Shown here in pieces: positions 30,501-39,559 of a stretch of DNA of 64,000 nucleotides. This DNA comes from Mesorhizobium sp. 65-26 (GTDB lineage Bacteria; Pseudomonadota; Alphaproteobacteria; Rhizobiales; Rhizobiaceae). The notes under the pieces are model-generated. The model worked only from the letters and a program-made list of their open reading frames with translations. It was not told the origin of the DNA and ran no database searches. Position numbers and translations under genes: made by a program. The stretch's first letter is position 1. Every line of letters begins with the position of its first letter. The stretch lies in the NCBI GenBank assembly GCA_001899205.1, contig MKVL01000025.1:558001-622000 (forward strand), written 5' to 3'.

Positions 30501-31250
30501 ATGAAGATCTCCGTACTCACTGTCTGCTTCAATTCGGCGGCGACGATCAGGCACACGCTTGAGAGCTTCCTTGCCCAGGAACACCCGGACAAGGAACTGA
30601 TTGTCATTGACGGGGCTTCCTCCGACGATACGTTGGCAATCGTGCGCTCCTATCCGCAAGAGCATATTCGCGTGGTGAGCGAGCCGGACCGGGGCATGTA
30701 TGATGCCCTCAACAAGGGGCTCGCTCTTTGCACGGGCGAGGCTGTTGGGGCGCTCAATGCCGACGATGCTCTCCACGGCCGCTCCGCGCTTTCCAGGATT
30801 AGCGCGGCGCTCGCCAAGGACGACATCGTTCATGGACATCTCGATTTTGTCGAGAGCCATGAAGGTAAACGCGTGGTTCGCCGCTGGCGAGCCGAGCCGC
30901 GGCCAGCAAACGGTTTTCGCTCAGGTTGGATGCCTGCGCATCCGACCTTCTATGTGCGACGGCATGTGGCGGAAAAGGTCGGGCCGTTCGATCTTTCGTT
31001 GAAGGTATCCTCCGACTATGACTGGATGCTGAGGGCCGTCGAGCTTCATGGCTTCAGGAGTGGTGTTGTCGATCATGTCCTGGTGGACATGATGATCGGC
31101 GGCGCGAGCACCAAAAGCCTTCGCTCTTACCTTGGGCACAACCTAGAGGCATTGCGCTCCAGGCGGCGCTGGCTGGGGACGGGGGTAGTTGATTATGCGC
31201 TCGTTGCGAAGCCGGTGCGAAAAATCAGACAGTTCATTTTCGCGGCGTGA
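30501..31250 (+). CDS. Glycosyltransferase family 2
   Basis: 249 residues, GT-A fold. Starts MKISVLTVCFNSAATI, has VIDGASSDDTL and the metal-binding NADDAL (variant of DxD), and the acceptor-side SSDYDWMLRAVELHG motif. Typical of WcaA-like enzymes adding one sugar from a nucleotide donor to the lipid-linked repeat. Starts 20 bases after gmd, so the two are co-transcribed. Donor unknown. Confidence 0.9.
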   Translation: MKISVLTVCFNSAATIRHTLESFLAQEHPDKELIVIDGASSDDTLAIVRSYPQEHIRVVSEPDRGMYDALNKGLALCTGEAVGALNADDALHGRSALSRISAALAKDDIVHGHLDFVESHEGKRVVRRWRAEPRPANGFRSGWMPAHPTFYVRRHVAEKVGPFDLSLKVSSDYDWMLRAVELHGFRSGVVDHVLVDMMIGGASTKSLRSYLGHNLEALRSRRRWLGTGVVDYALVAKPVRKIRQFIFAA

Positions 31251-31421
31251 AGCCAAATGTAGATTAGTTCGCTATTTCTTAAACGCGGCGGTCTCTCAAC
31301 GAATGATCAGTTTTACGCCTGAGTTATTTCAAAATCTGTCAACGCCAATCGCATCGTCAAGCAGCTCTGTCGCCGAAACACGGGATGCAAGTTGCGAAGC
31401 GGGTGCGCTGGCTAAAATGCG

Positions 31422-32132
31422 ATGGAGTCCGCTACCGTGTTGAATGAGATGAAGTTTTGGGCTGCGAAATCTAGCTTGATCCAAGGATTGCGAGACATCC
31501 CGCTTCATTTTCAGCGCCGGGAGGGCTATTCACAGCACGGCGAGGACAATTTCCTCCTCAAAACGATCTTCAAAGATCAGAAGAGTCCGGGTAGATATCT
31601 CGACATCGGCGCTTCGCATCCTGTTCGGATATCGAACACGTATCTTCTTTATCTCAAAGGTTGGTCCGGCATAGTTGTAGAGCCGATCAGCCGCCTACTT
31701 CGCCTTCATCAGCGATGGCGTCCCCGCGACACTCATGTCCAGTGCCTTATAGGAGAGACGGACGGCGTGGCGGAGTTTTTCTTCATGTACCCGTCTGTGC
31801 TCTCGACGACTTCCGCCGAGCAATACGAACGCTTGGCTGCGACTGGCGACAGGTTGATCGAGCGCCTTGAGCTCCCCCAAATAACTCTGGGTACATTGCT
31901 TCAAAAATACGGAGAGGGGAGAGGTATCGATTTTGCTAGCGTCGACATTGAAGGCGTCGACTGGATCGTAGCCAAGCAAATTTCCGAACTCGACAAACGA
32001 TTGGTCCCGCGATGCCTCTGTATCGAATCCAATGACGAAGATGCAAACCTCCGTGTGACTAGCCTATTGCAAGGTGTCTATCAGAACAAGGAACGCATGG
32101 GAGCGAATACGATTTTTTGGAATGAGGCATGA
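31422..32132 (+). CDS. FkbM-type methyltransferase-like protein
   Basis: 236 residues. Contains the FkbM-superfamily opening GYSQHGEDNFLLKTIF, the SAM-site YLDIGASHPVRISNTYLLY and WSGIVVEPISR, and IDFASVDIEGVDWIV. Such proteins methylate hydroxyl groups of sugars in polysaccharides. The gap of 170 bases before it holds nothing I recognise. Start at ATG 31422 is plausible; ATG 31449 is an alternative. DNA is moderately AT-rich. Confidence 0.8.
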   Translation: MESATVLNEMKFWAAKSSLIQGLRDIPLHFQRREGYSQHGEDNFLLKTIFKDQKSPGRYLDIGASHPVRISNTYLLYLKGWSGIVVEPISRLLRLHQRWRPRDTHVQCLIGETDGVAEFFFMYPSVLSTTSAEQYERLAATGDRLIERLELPQITLGTLLQKYGEGRGIDFASVDIEGVDWIVAKQISELDKRLVPRCLCIESNDEDANLRVTSLLQGVYQNKERMGANTIFWNEA

Positions 32133-32235
32133 GAAGATGGCCGGTATGGAACCATTTACTTTAAAACTAACTCAGGATGTTATTTCGTAAACGTGGAGCG
32201 GTGGGAGCGCTCTAAAAAGTATCCAGCGAAAGAGA

Positions 32236-33507
32236 ATGTTTCGAAATATTTTAACGGTTCTGTCGGGATCAGTGGTTGCGCAACTCATCGCGATTGCTGC
32301 TCTTCCTATATTGACGCGATTGTATGACGCCCAAGCATTTGGACGATATCAGATATACATATCAATACTGAATGTTGCAGTTATGTTCGTTGCATTTCGC
32401 TACGAAGTCGCACTTATCGGGGCCCGTCCGGGCAGGGTATTTGATAATCTTTTAAGACTAACGTTTCGTCTATGTATTATCACTAGTTTAATGGCCATCT
32501 TCGTGGCGGAAGCTGTTGATTTTTTTGTTCCGGCGGCGGTCTCTTCTTTGAGGTCTATTATACTATTTCTACCAATTGCAATGGCAATTGCTGGAATATA
32601 TCAGATGCTTACATTTCTGCCAATACGAGATCGTAACTATGGCCTAAGTGCGCGTTCAAAGATCTTGCAATCTGTCGGATTCTCTTTTGGTGGACTGGGA
32701 GCTGCATTTCTTCCTTTCTTTAGTGTTGGGCTTATTTTTGCAGATGTGTTTGGTCGGGCTTGCGGGGCTGTTTCGATTCTTGTCGAAAGTGGCAATCTGT
32801 GGCGGCGCTTGATCTTACCCATTTCTCTTAAACAGATGAGATTTACCGCTTTTCGTTTCCAGAAATTTGGCTTGCTGACCTTTCCTGGGACGCTTTTGTC
32901 ATCGCTAAGCGCGGCAGTTCCCCCGTTTGCTTTTCTTGCAATGTTTAATCTGGAGGTTGCGGGCCAGTATGCTCTCCTCGAGCGGTTTATCTTGATGCCG
33001 GTCGGTGTTATTGCGATTGCTGTCTCACAGGTCTTCACCGGTGAGTTGTCGACAATCTATCGTGGCGAGAGAGATGGGCTGAACAGGGTGTTTCGGCGCT
33101 CGCTGTTGCAGCTTCTTGCTGTCGGTTTTTTACCGATGGTGTTTGGCATGGTGCTCTCGCCAAGCCTGGTACCGCTTGTCTTTGGTGCTGACTGGAGTAT
33201 GGCGGGTAAACTGTGCGCTATTGCGTTTCCTATTGCGTATGTGCGCTTCGTGGCAACGGCATTGACGATGACTTTGATTATCGTCGATCGCCAGTCGCTT
33301 CAGTTTACATGGGAGGTGAGTAGATTCGCTTTGACATTGTGCGTTTTTGGTTGGCTCGCCTGGGAAGGTGTGGCTGACCCGACCACAGTCATGATTTGGT
33401 ATGGATTGGTGACTGGGATTACCTATGCCCTCCAACTCATATTGGCAGATCGTGCAACGAAGGCAATTGCCCTCAAGGCAAGGGAAAGCGAAGGATCTAT
33501 TCTATGA
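32236..33507 (+). CDS. wzx: Oligosaccharide flippase (Wzx-like)
   Basis: 423 residues, 12 or more hydrophobic helices, opening MFRNILTVLSGSVVAQLIAI followed by LPILTRLYDAQAFGRYQIY, the standard start of polysaccharide flippases in the MOP superfamily. It turns the lipid-linked repeat unit across the inner membrane. The gene is the most AT-rich of the window with many rare codons for this genome, a sign of transfer. It overlaps the following methyltransferase gene by 4 nt (ATGA). Confidence 0.9.
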   Translation: MFRNILTVLSGSVVAQLIAIAALPILTRLYDAQAFGRYQIYISILNVAVMFVAFRYEVALIGARPGRVFDNLLRLTFRLCIITSLMAIFVAEAVDFFVPAAVSSLRSIILFLPIAMAIAGIYQMLTFLPIRDRNYGLSARSKILQSVGFSFGGLGAAFLPFFSVGLIFADVFGRACGAVSILVESGNLWRRLILPISLKQMRFTAFRFQKFGLLTFPGTLLSSLSAAVPPFAFLAMFNLEVAGQYALLERFILMPVGVIAIAVSQVFTGELSTIYRGERDGLNRVFRRSLLQLLAVGFLPMVFGMVLSPSLVPLVFGADWSMAGKLCAIAFPIAYVRFVATALTMTLIIVDRQSLQFTWEVSRFALTLCVFGWLAWEGVADPTTVMIWYGLVTGITYALQLILADRATKAIALKARESEGSIL

Positions 33508-34247
33508 GGGTAAGCTTGGCGTTTGCCGCACAGCGAATTTTCGGCATGTTCGGCTATCACTTGAGAAAGCTCGAGAGTGGAGTTCGAATAGATGACTCAT
33601 TCGACGAGCAACTACGCCTGGCGGGCGGCGACGTTCTCACGATCTTTGAAGTTGGTGCTGCGGACGGACGGGATACGAGCATATATGCTCAGAGGTATCC
33701 CAGGGCGATCGTGCATGCCTTCGAGCCATTGCCGGAAAACTTCGCCAAGCTTCAGGCTGTTGCTGAAGCCGAACCGCGGATCAGGCCTGAAAACATGGCT
33801 GTGTCATCGAAATCGGGGACTGCGGCATTCCACGTTGCTGCGCTCCCAGATGCCAGCTCTCTGTTTAGCGCCCGAAGCACTGGTTCGACTTTTGATAAGT
33901 ATACACAAAAGAAAAAATCAATTGAAGTAAATGTAACAACACTTGATGAATATTGCCTTGGGGTAAAAATAGATAGAATTGATATATTAAAGATGGACGC
34001 GCAGGGGGCTGAGCTTGATATTTTGAAGGGGTCAAAAAATCTTATCGAAAACAAGAGGGTTGGCCTAATATACACGGAAGTGAATTTCATGAAAATTTAC
34101 GATGGATCGTGTCGATTTCATGATGTGGCAGCCTATCTGGATCAACTGGATTACGAACTTCATGCTATCTATGACCAGCATCACAATCAGTTTGGTCGCC
34201 TAGCTTGGGCTGATGCGATCTTTCTGCCAAAAGACGACAGGGCTTAG
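33504..34247 (+). CDS. FkbM-family methyltransferase
   Basis: 247 residues. SAM-binding motif TIFEVGAADGRDTSIYAQRYP, then AFEPLPENFAKL, VSSKSGTAAFHVA, and IDILKMDAQGAELDILKG, all standard for FkbM. Probably O-methylates a sugar of the repeat unit. ATG 33504 overlaps the flippase stop, fixing the start; the frame is open earlier only as a shadow. The stretch 33880-34080 is strikingly AT-rich compared with its ends, suggesting a mosaic origin. Confidence 0.88.
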   Translation: MRVSLAFAAQRIFGMFGYHLRKLESGVRIDDSFDEQLRLAGGDVLTIFEVGAADGRDTSIYAQRYPRAIVHAFEPLPENFAKLQAVAEAEPRIRPENMAVSSKSGTAAFHVAALPDASSLFSARSTGSTFDKYTQKKKSIEVNVTTLDEYCLGVKIDRIDILKMDAQGAELDILKGSKNLIENKRVGLIYTEVNFMKIYDGSCRFHDVAAYLDQLDYELHAIYDQHHNQFGRLAWADAIFLPKDDRA

Positions 34248-34262
34248 GTAGGCGATCCCCAT

Positions 34263-35141
34263 ATGGCGCATCTATACGGCTATCCTGACATAGGCCGCTT
34301 CGGCCTTGGTCACAGCATGCTTGCCTGGGCGCGCTGTGAGGTCTGGTGCCGAAAGACTGGTGCGCGGATGATTGGTCCACGCTGGCTTCGCCCGCGTATT
34401 GGTCCCTATCTACGTCGAGAGAGAGACAAGCGCGAGTACTTCAAGCTCTTTACCAACGACGGCTACTTGGGAGAGCCCTGGCGTACCCTGTTGCTCGCGA
34501 CCGCGCATAAAGTCCCCGCAGGCTTGAACTCATCTAGCGTTGAAGCTTCTGGCAACACAGTTTTTGTCTTCAGGAACACAGTGGCTTCCAACTTCGAGAA
34601 TCATTTTCACGAGGTTCGCGGTCACGGGCCGGAACTGCATGATGCGTTCCGCAGGATCACCCGCAAGAAGTACCTGCCGGAAACGCCGGTTGCACCTTTC
34701 TTGGCCATACATGTCCGTCTCGGTGACTTCTCCCACTTCAACGCAGATCGCGCAGGGGCAAAAACCCACAACCAACGGCTCCCTATCGAGTGGTATCGAG
34801 ACAGTCTCATGGCCCTTAGACAGGCCTTGGGTACCGATATGCAGGCTCGCATCTTTTCGGATGGCGATGATGCAGATCTTCTCCCGCTGCTTCGTCTGCC
34901 TCGGGTTCAGAGGGCAGCCGACGCAGAGTCCGTTACCCACATGCTGGATATGGCTCAGGCCGCCGCCATTATTGGTACAGGGTCGAATTTCAATCTGTGG
35001 GCCGCATTTTTCGGGCAGGTTCCGCGCATCACTTACCCAAATCAGGCGATTGTGACAGTCAACGACGACCCAACCCGTGAAGCTTGTTTCCGAGATGGTG
35101 GGTTGTTTCCTGAAACATTTGTAAAGCAGATAAAGCGGTAG
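34263..35141 (+). CDS. Glycosyltransferase family 11-like (alpha-1,2-fucosyltransferase-like)
   Basis: 292 residues. Three landmarks of the GT11/GT-B fucosyltransferase fold can be followed: an N-terminal GLGHSMLAWARCEVW segment (cf. GNQMFQYA), the donor-phosphate motif AIHVRLGDF at 148-156 (cf. HxRRGDY), and ARIFSDGDDADLLP plus DMAQAAAIIGTGSNFNLWAAF (cf. FSDD.. and the ANSSFSWWGAWL motif). The match is by eye and the second Arg of HxRRGD is Leu. With gmd in the cluster, GDP-fucose or another GDP-6-deoxyhexose is the natural donor. It starts 16 bases after the methyltransferase. Confidence 0.65.
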   Translation: MAHLYGYPDIGRFGLGHSMLAWARCEVWCRKTGARMIGPRWLRPRIGPYLRRERDKREYFKLFTNDGYLGEPWRTLLLATAHKVPAGLNSSSVEASGNTVFVFRNTVASNFENHFHEVRGHGPELHDAFRRITRKKYLPETPVAPFLAIHVRLGDFSHFNADRAGAKTHNQRLPIEWYRDSLMALRQALGTDMQARIFSDGDDADLLPLLRLPRVQRAADAESVTHMLDMAQAAAIIGTGSNFNLWAAFFGQVPRITYPNQAIVTVNDDPTREACFRDGGLFPETFVKQIKR

Positions 35142-35217
35142 TTCTTTACGGGACAGAAGATGCGACGTGGCCTGAGGCGGCTCATAGCTTCGGTCCGTGA
35201 GGGAGGCGCTTGTAGCG

Positions 35218-35952
35218 ATGCTCAAGAAGTTCATTGGTTGGAACAGGAACGGCGCCGCATGGCTCGAACGGCAGTTCCCCGGAGTCTTCGGCGCGCCTTC
35301 CTACAAGGCCGAGCTGGAGCGACGAATCGCTGAGGATGTAGTGCGCCTGAGGCCGTCGGCAATCCTCGAAGTGGGGGGCATCGACAGGCCGCTTTTGGTG
35401 CGCGATACAAATTTCACTTATATCGGCCTCGATATCGAGGAAAGGCCGGACTGCTATCGAGTCTATGATCGTTTTCTTGTTCAGTCGATCGAGCAACCCG
35501 TCGATGCTGAAGCTGATATGGTCATTTCCATAACCCTGATGGAGCATGTGCCGGATAACAGGGCTGCGTCCCATTCCATGTTTCTGGCGTTGCGGCCGGG
35601 AGGAGTTATGCACCACTACATTCCGTCCAAATGGCATCCTTATTCGATAGCCTTGCGGGTCGTCGGACCTGCCATCCAGAAATGGTTGATCCCGTACCTC
35701 AGGCCTGCTGCAGTCGGGGTTACCGGTTATCCGGCATTTTTTAACCATTGTTCTCCTTCAGACATGGAGGATTTGTTGCGCAGCCAAGGATTTGAGCGTG
35801 TCGATGTAAGGTCATTCTATCGCGCGAGTGATTATTTTGCCTTTTTTCTGCCTGCATATCTCTGCGTCGCTTTCTTCGAAAATCTCTGTGCAATACTGAA
35901 CTGGCGTTTCTTTTGCTCTGGTTTCGTCATCAGCGCATCAAAGCCTAGATAA
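35218..35952 (+). CDS. SAM-dependent class I methyltransferase
   Basis: 244 residues. Motif I ILEVGGIDRPLL, motif II YIGLDIEERPDCY, a motif IV-like VISITLMEHVPDN and LRPGGVMHHYIPSKWHP follow the usual order of a Methyltransf_11/25 domain. The C-terminal region (YFAFFLPAYLCVAFFENLC) is hydrophobic and may touch the membrane. Start ATG 35218 has GGGAGG at 11 bases; GTG 35197 is possible. Likely modifies a sugar of the polymer (inference from position). Confidence 0.82.
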   Translation: MLKKFIGWNRNGAAWLERQFPGVFGAPSYKAELERRIAEDVVRLRPSAILEVGGIDRPLLVRDTNFTYIGLDIEERPDCYRVYDRFLVQSIEQPVDAEADMVISITLMEHVPDNRAASHSMFLALRPGGVMHHYIPSKWHPYSIALRVVGPAIQKWLIPYLRPAAVGVTGYPAFFNHCSPSDMEDLLRSQGFERVDVRSFYRASDYFAFFLPAYLCVAFFENLCAILNWRFFCSGFVISASKPR

Positions 35953-35968
35953 TAGCAAGAACGAATCT

Positions 35969-37045
35969 ATGCGACTTTTTCAGAATTCCGGGCTTAATCC
36001 AAGCTACAGGCCTCGGCTAGCGAGTCTCGTTGGAGACGAGTCGCGATTTGAGCGACAAAGGGAGGTGTTCCTTAACGACCGGTATGGAGCTGCCCATATG
36101 CTCTTGCCGATACTTGCTCATGCCCCGGAAGCGTTCTTTACGAATGGTGATGACGAAAGGCTGCAGCGGGCTTGGGCGCGAGAGAAGGGACTTGGTGACG
36201 ATAAGTCTCTGTCCGACATACTGCTTGCTCAGATCGAGGATCACAGGACGGACGTCTTTTACAACTTGGATCCATTTCGGTACGGCGCCGATTTTGTGCG
36301 TCGATTGCCTGGCCATGTGAAGCGAAAGTTTGCCTGGCGCGCCGCGCCTGGAAGAGTTGACTTCTCTGGCTATGACCTGGTGCTGTGCAACTTTGCCTCG
36401 ATGCGTCGGATTTGGGAAGAGCAGGGGGCAAAAACCGCGCACTTCTCTCCGGCTCATGATCCTGAACTCGACGCGATAGCAGAAAATCGAAACAGGGACA
36501 TTGATGTCCTCTTTATCGGCGGTTACAGCAGACATCACCAGCGCCGCAGGCACATCTTGGAAGCCGTTGCCGGTCTGGCAGACCATCGCGAAATTGTTTT
36601 TCATCTAGATCTGTCGCGTTACACGTCGCTTGCTGAGACGCCGCTGGGGTGGTTTGGCCCCTTGAATGCGGTTCGTCGCCCGCGTGCAATCCGCAAGGTC
36701 AGCGTAGCTCCCGTCTTTGGGCGCGCCATGTATGCGAGCCTTGGACGAGCCAAGGTTGTCATTAACGCCTCCATTGACATGGCTGGTCCCGATCGCGGCA
36801 ATATGCGTTGCTTCGAAACCATGGGAGCAGGAGCTTTGTTGGTTTCGGATGCAGGAAACTATCCCGAACCGATGCGCAATGGGGAAACCATGGTGATTTA
36901 CGATCGCCCTGAGGACATATCAAAGACAATAGAAAGACGACTGAATGACGCGACCTGGGACGCGATCGGGCAGGCGGGTAACCGAGCTATCCGCGAAGAG
37001 TACAGCAAGGGGCGTCAGTTCGAACGGTTCCTAGAACTGGTGTGA
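35969..37045 (+). CDS. GT-B glycosyltransferase, CgeB/group 1-like
   Basis: 358 residues. N-terminal part without clear family signature (ILAHAPEAFFTNGDDERL, DVFYNLDPFRYGADFV), then DIDVLFIGGYSRHH at the domain junction and, in the C-terminal half, AKVVINASIDMAGPDRGNM, RCFETMGAGALLVSD and YDRPEDISKTIE. That C-terminal block (ExxGxGALLVSD with a preceding N-x-R) is typical of CgeB and group 1 enzymes. Acceptor and donor unknown. Sixteen bases after the methyltransferase gene. Confidence 0.8.
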   Translation: MRLFQNSGLNPSYRPRLASLVGDESRFERQREVFLNDRYGAAHMLLPILAHAPEAFFTNGDDERLQRAWAREKGLGDDKSLSDILLAQIEDHRTDVFYNLDPFRYGADFVRRLPGHVKRKFAWRAAPGRVDFSGYDLVLCNFASMRRIWEEQGAKTAHFSPAHDPELDAIAENRNRDIDVLFIGGYSRHHQRRRHILEAVAGLADHREIVFHLDLSRYTSLAETPLGWFGPLNAVRRPRAIRKVSVAPVFGRAMYASLGRAKVVINASIDMAGPDRGNMRCFETMGAGALLVSDAGNYPEPMRNGETMVIYDRPEDISKTIERRLNDATWDAIGQAGNRAIREEYSKGRQFERFLELV

Positions 37046-37087
37046 CGTATCCGTTTTCGTATATGCGATGATTGGGTGATCGTGCCT

Positions 37088-37978
37088 ATGTCCAAAATGC
37101 AATCCGTAGTGCTGATCAGCGAGCAGAATGCGGCAGTGCCCGAAGAGCACGGGGCATTGGCGGCTGTTGTCCGCGGGATACTTCTTTGCGGGATCTGCAT
37201 AGTCGTCAGCGTTGTGCCTGCCACGGCACAATCTCGCACCTTATTCAGGGTGTTCGAGAATCTACAGTTTTCGGGCAATCCTCCCGATTTTCGTCTGTTC
37301 GGTATCGAGCATCTCCCTATCGTTGACCCACATATCCTCGGTCTTGACGTCCCTAATGGCGATCAGGTGCGTCAAGGTCTAGCCCTGGTTGGGAGCGATC
37401 GCCATTTGGTCGTCGATATCGAGCAGTGGCCGGTAGAGGGTTCGAATGCTGACACGCAAGTCTCTCTCGCCAAATATCAGCAGACGCTTAAGGCCTTTAG
37501 GCGGGCGGACCCAAGCGTCAAGCTAGGGCTGTATAGTGTTTTGCCGGTTCGCGACTATTGGCGGGCTATCGGCTGGCGAGGAAGCGAGGAGCTTGACGCG
37601 TGGAAGGCACGAAACACGGAAGTGGCGGCCGCCCTGGTGCCGAATGTCGACGAGCTCTTTCCCTCCCTTTATACGTTCTATGGTGATAAAGACGCCTGGA
37701 TCGTGTTTGCAAAGGCAAACATTGATGAGGCGAGAAGAATTTCTCAGGGAAAGCCTGTTTACTGCTTCCTGTGGCCCCAATTTCACAAGACTATGGCGTT
37801 CCTGCCGGGCGACTTTTGGTATGCGCAGCTTGATACGTGTAGGAGGCTGGCGGACGGAGTTGTGATTTGGGGCACGATGACCGGGGCGGCTGGGTATTCA
37901 CCCAAAAAATGGGACGAGAATGCCGAATGGTGGCAGGCAACCCTGAGGTTCCTTCGCGAGGAGGGCAAAATCCCTTAA
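37088..37978 (+). CDS. Secreted protein with hyaluronidase (GH56)-like landmarks
   Basis: About 296 residues (ATG 37088; GTG 37076 also possible). N-terminal hydrophobic signal (GILLCGICIVVSVVPATA) ends before residue 50, so the rest is exported. The body reads like a TIM barrel: LVVDIEQWP (D110, E112, W114), KLGLYSVLPVRDYW, FPSLYTFYGD (191-200), KPVYCFLWPQFH and DGVVIWG (257-262). The order and text of these blocks follow GH56 hyaluronidases (IDxExW, YGFPDCYN, YPSIY, PV.PY.., GVVLW), including the catalytic D-x-E. This is by-eye similarity, not a confirmed family. A periplasmic glycan-cutting enzyme, for example a polymer-length or clearance hydrolase, fits its place. Its stop lies 7 bases from the convergent polymerase gene. 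Confidence 0.6.
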   Translation: MSKMQSVVLISEQNAAVPEEHGALAAVVRGILLCGICIVVSVVPATAQSRTLFRVFENLQFSGNPPDFRLFGIEHLPIVDPHILGLDVPNGDQVRQGLALVGSDRHLVVDIEQWPVEGSNADTQVSLAKYQQTLKAFRRADPSVKLGLYSVLPVRDYWRAIGWRGSEELDAWKARNTEVAAALVPNVDELFPSLYTFYGDKDAWIVFAKANIDEARRISQGKPVYCFLWPQFHKTMAFLPGDFWYAQLDTCRRLADGVVIWGTMTGAAGYSPKKWDENAEWWQATLRFLREEGKIP

Positions 37979-37984
37979 TCGTCC

Positions 37985-39208
37985 TCAAGCGCCGGCATGA
38001 AGCGAACGTTGCATTGTTCTACTTCGGCCCGTAGGGAGGGTGAGGAAGCGGGGATCGAATTTTTTGCTGGCCGTCAAGAAAATGGAGGTCAGTACAAACA
38101 AACTATCTGCAGCCCATATCGCGCCTGACGTTTGCAGAAATGCGAAGGAAACGAAGTATATGATCGCATAGAAAGTAAGATGCGTTCGAAACCTTAGCGC
38201 TCTATACATCGATACGCCGATCAACGCGTATAGTGGGATGGCTCCAATCAAGCCTAGGGCCATGAGTATCTCGATCATGATATTGTGAGGATACAAACCT
38301 GGTCCCCAGTTCATGTCGATGAAGTGCTTTCCGATGATGGGACTATCGAGGAAGTCGGCAATTGCAGTGCTCTGCACATCCAGGCGAGCCAACGCCCCCG
38401 TGTCCCATTTTGCGATCACAAGGTCACTCATGCGCTGAACCAGAAAGTTGTCCTGTGGCAGATACATCAAGCCGCTTAGCAAGAAGGGGATGAGGACCAG
38501 CAAGCGTGACGGGCGTGAGATAGCGTAGATAGCCGACGCTACTACCAAGCCGATAAAGGCTGCTCGTGACCCCGATAGAAACAAGGCCGCCACCGATCCA
38601 ACCACTATGGTTGCGTGCGCCAAGAGTTCTATCAGTCGGGGTCTATATTCTATCACATAAAAGAATGCCGCGATCGCGACTGTACATGTAAAATGTCCCA
38701 ATGAAACGGCATTGACGAATTCTGAAGCGTACCGGACGTTCGTATCGTCTGTGCCTTGAGTATAGAAGAGACCGGTCCGATATGCGTAAAAGAAGGCCGG
38801 CAGGAAGATCGCGCCCGAGAAGGAAATCATCATTACGATTCTTTTCTGGATCGACAGAAGGTACTCCGAGTAGGATCCAACAGCTATTGCTGGTATTAGA
38901 ACGGATGAAGCATAAACCTGTATCGCAACAAGGGCATAGTCGTTATATTGGTAAGCATAATCATAGATGAGACGTGAAAGATATAAGAAAAGAAAGAAAA
39001 ATAGCAATTTTGCGATCTTGAATTTTCCATCGGAAAGCGATGTTGTTATAAGAAAAAGACAAATCAATGCAACGACGATTCTGGCTGTAACTGAAGCAAT
39101 GCGATTGTCGATGCCGGTGATGGTGGTGTACATCCCCAGTAGGGGGTAGCCTATGAGCGCCCATAGAAGTACGATTTCAACAAGGCGCTTTTGAAAAGTT
39201 ATGAGCAT
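37985..39208 (-). CDS. Wzy-like polysaccharide polymerase / O-antigen ligase family
   Basis: 407 residues, 10-12 hydrophobic helices, with a large periplasmic loop containing RMSDLVIAKWDTGALARL and WGPGLYPHNIMIEILMALGLIG; the PHN..E..-G pattern is typical of Wzy/WaaL proteins. Also VAALFLSGSRAAFIGLVVA before it. It joins repeat units on the lipid carrier at the outer face of the inner membrane. It is the only gene of the cluster on the minus strand, convergent with the GH56-like gene, and AT-rich in its first third. Confidence 0.85.
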   Translation of the reverse strand: MLITFQKRLVEIVLLWALIGYPLLGMYTTITGIDNRIASVTARIVVALICLFLITTSLSDGKFKIAKLLFFFLFLYLSRLIYDYAYQYNDYALVAIQVYASSVLIPAIAVGSYSEYLLSIQKRIVMMISFSGAIFLPAFFYAYRTGLFYTQGTDDTNVRYASEFVNAVSLGHFTCTVAIAAFFYVIEYRPRLIELLAHATIVVGSVAALFLSGSRAAFIGLVVASAIYAISRPSRLLVLIPFLLSGLMYLPQDNFLVQRMSDLVIAKWDTGALARLDVQSTAIADFLDSPIIGKHFIDMNWGPGLYPHNIMIEILMALGLIGAIPLYALIGVSMYRALRFRTHLTFYAIIYFVSFAFLQTSGAIWAADSLFVLTSIFLTASKKFDPRFLTLPTGRSRTMQRSLHAGA

Positions 39209-39559
39209 TCACTTACTCATGTTCGGGCAAGAGAGTCGTTCCGCGAGGGGAGCGCCGACCGCGCTGCCGCTGGTTGTTTTCGGGATGGCTCTTCGCTTTG
39301 GTGCGCATTGTGTGTCCATAATGTCAAGTCTGGAAGGCGTCGGAGGGCATGTATGCGAAGAGCCTGTTTGGGCTCATTCGAAGGGTATGCCTCTTTGATA
39401 TAGCTCGGTTGTGACGCCTGGAAATCGTGGCAACCGGTTCCGCGGGAAACTTCATTGAAGGGAACGAAGAAACTGAATGGCCGCCAACTGCTGTCTGCAT
39501 ATCGTTGCGGTGCTTTGGTTCCTTCCTTCGCTGTAAAGCACTAAGAAGGTTGACCTATT
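39209..39559. other. Divergent intergenic region between wzy-like and epimerase genes
   Basis: 351 bases separating two divergent genes, so it must carry both promoters. Short open frames inside do not look like protein (Arg/Gly/Ser-biased, no ribosome sites). I find no palindrome or terminator. AAGG at 39546-39549 may serve the TTG start of the epimerase. Confidence 0.5.

Noticed and set aside
39191-39403. Short overlapping frames in the wzy-epimerase spacer
   Set aside because: No ribosome site, Arg/Ser/Gly-biased, overlap a divergent promoter region.
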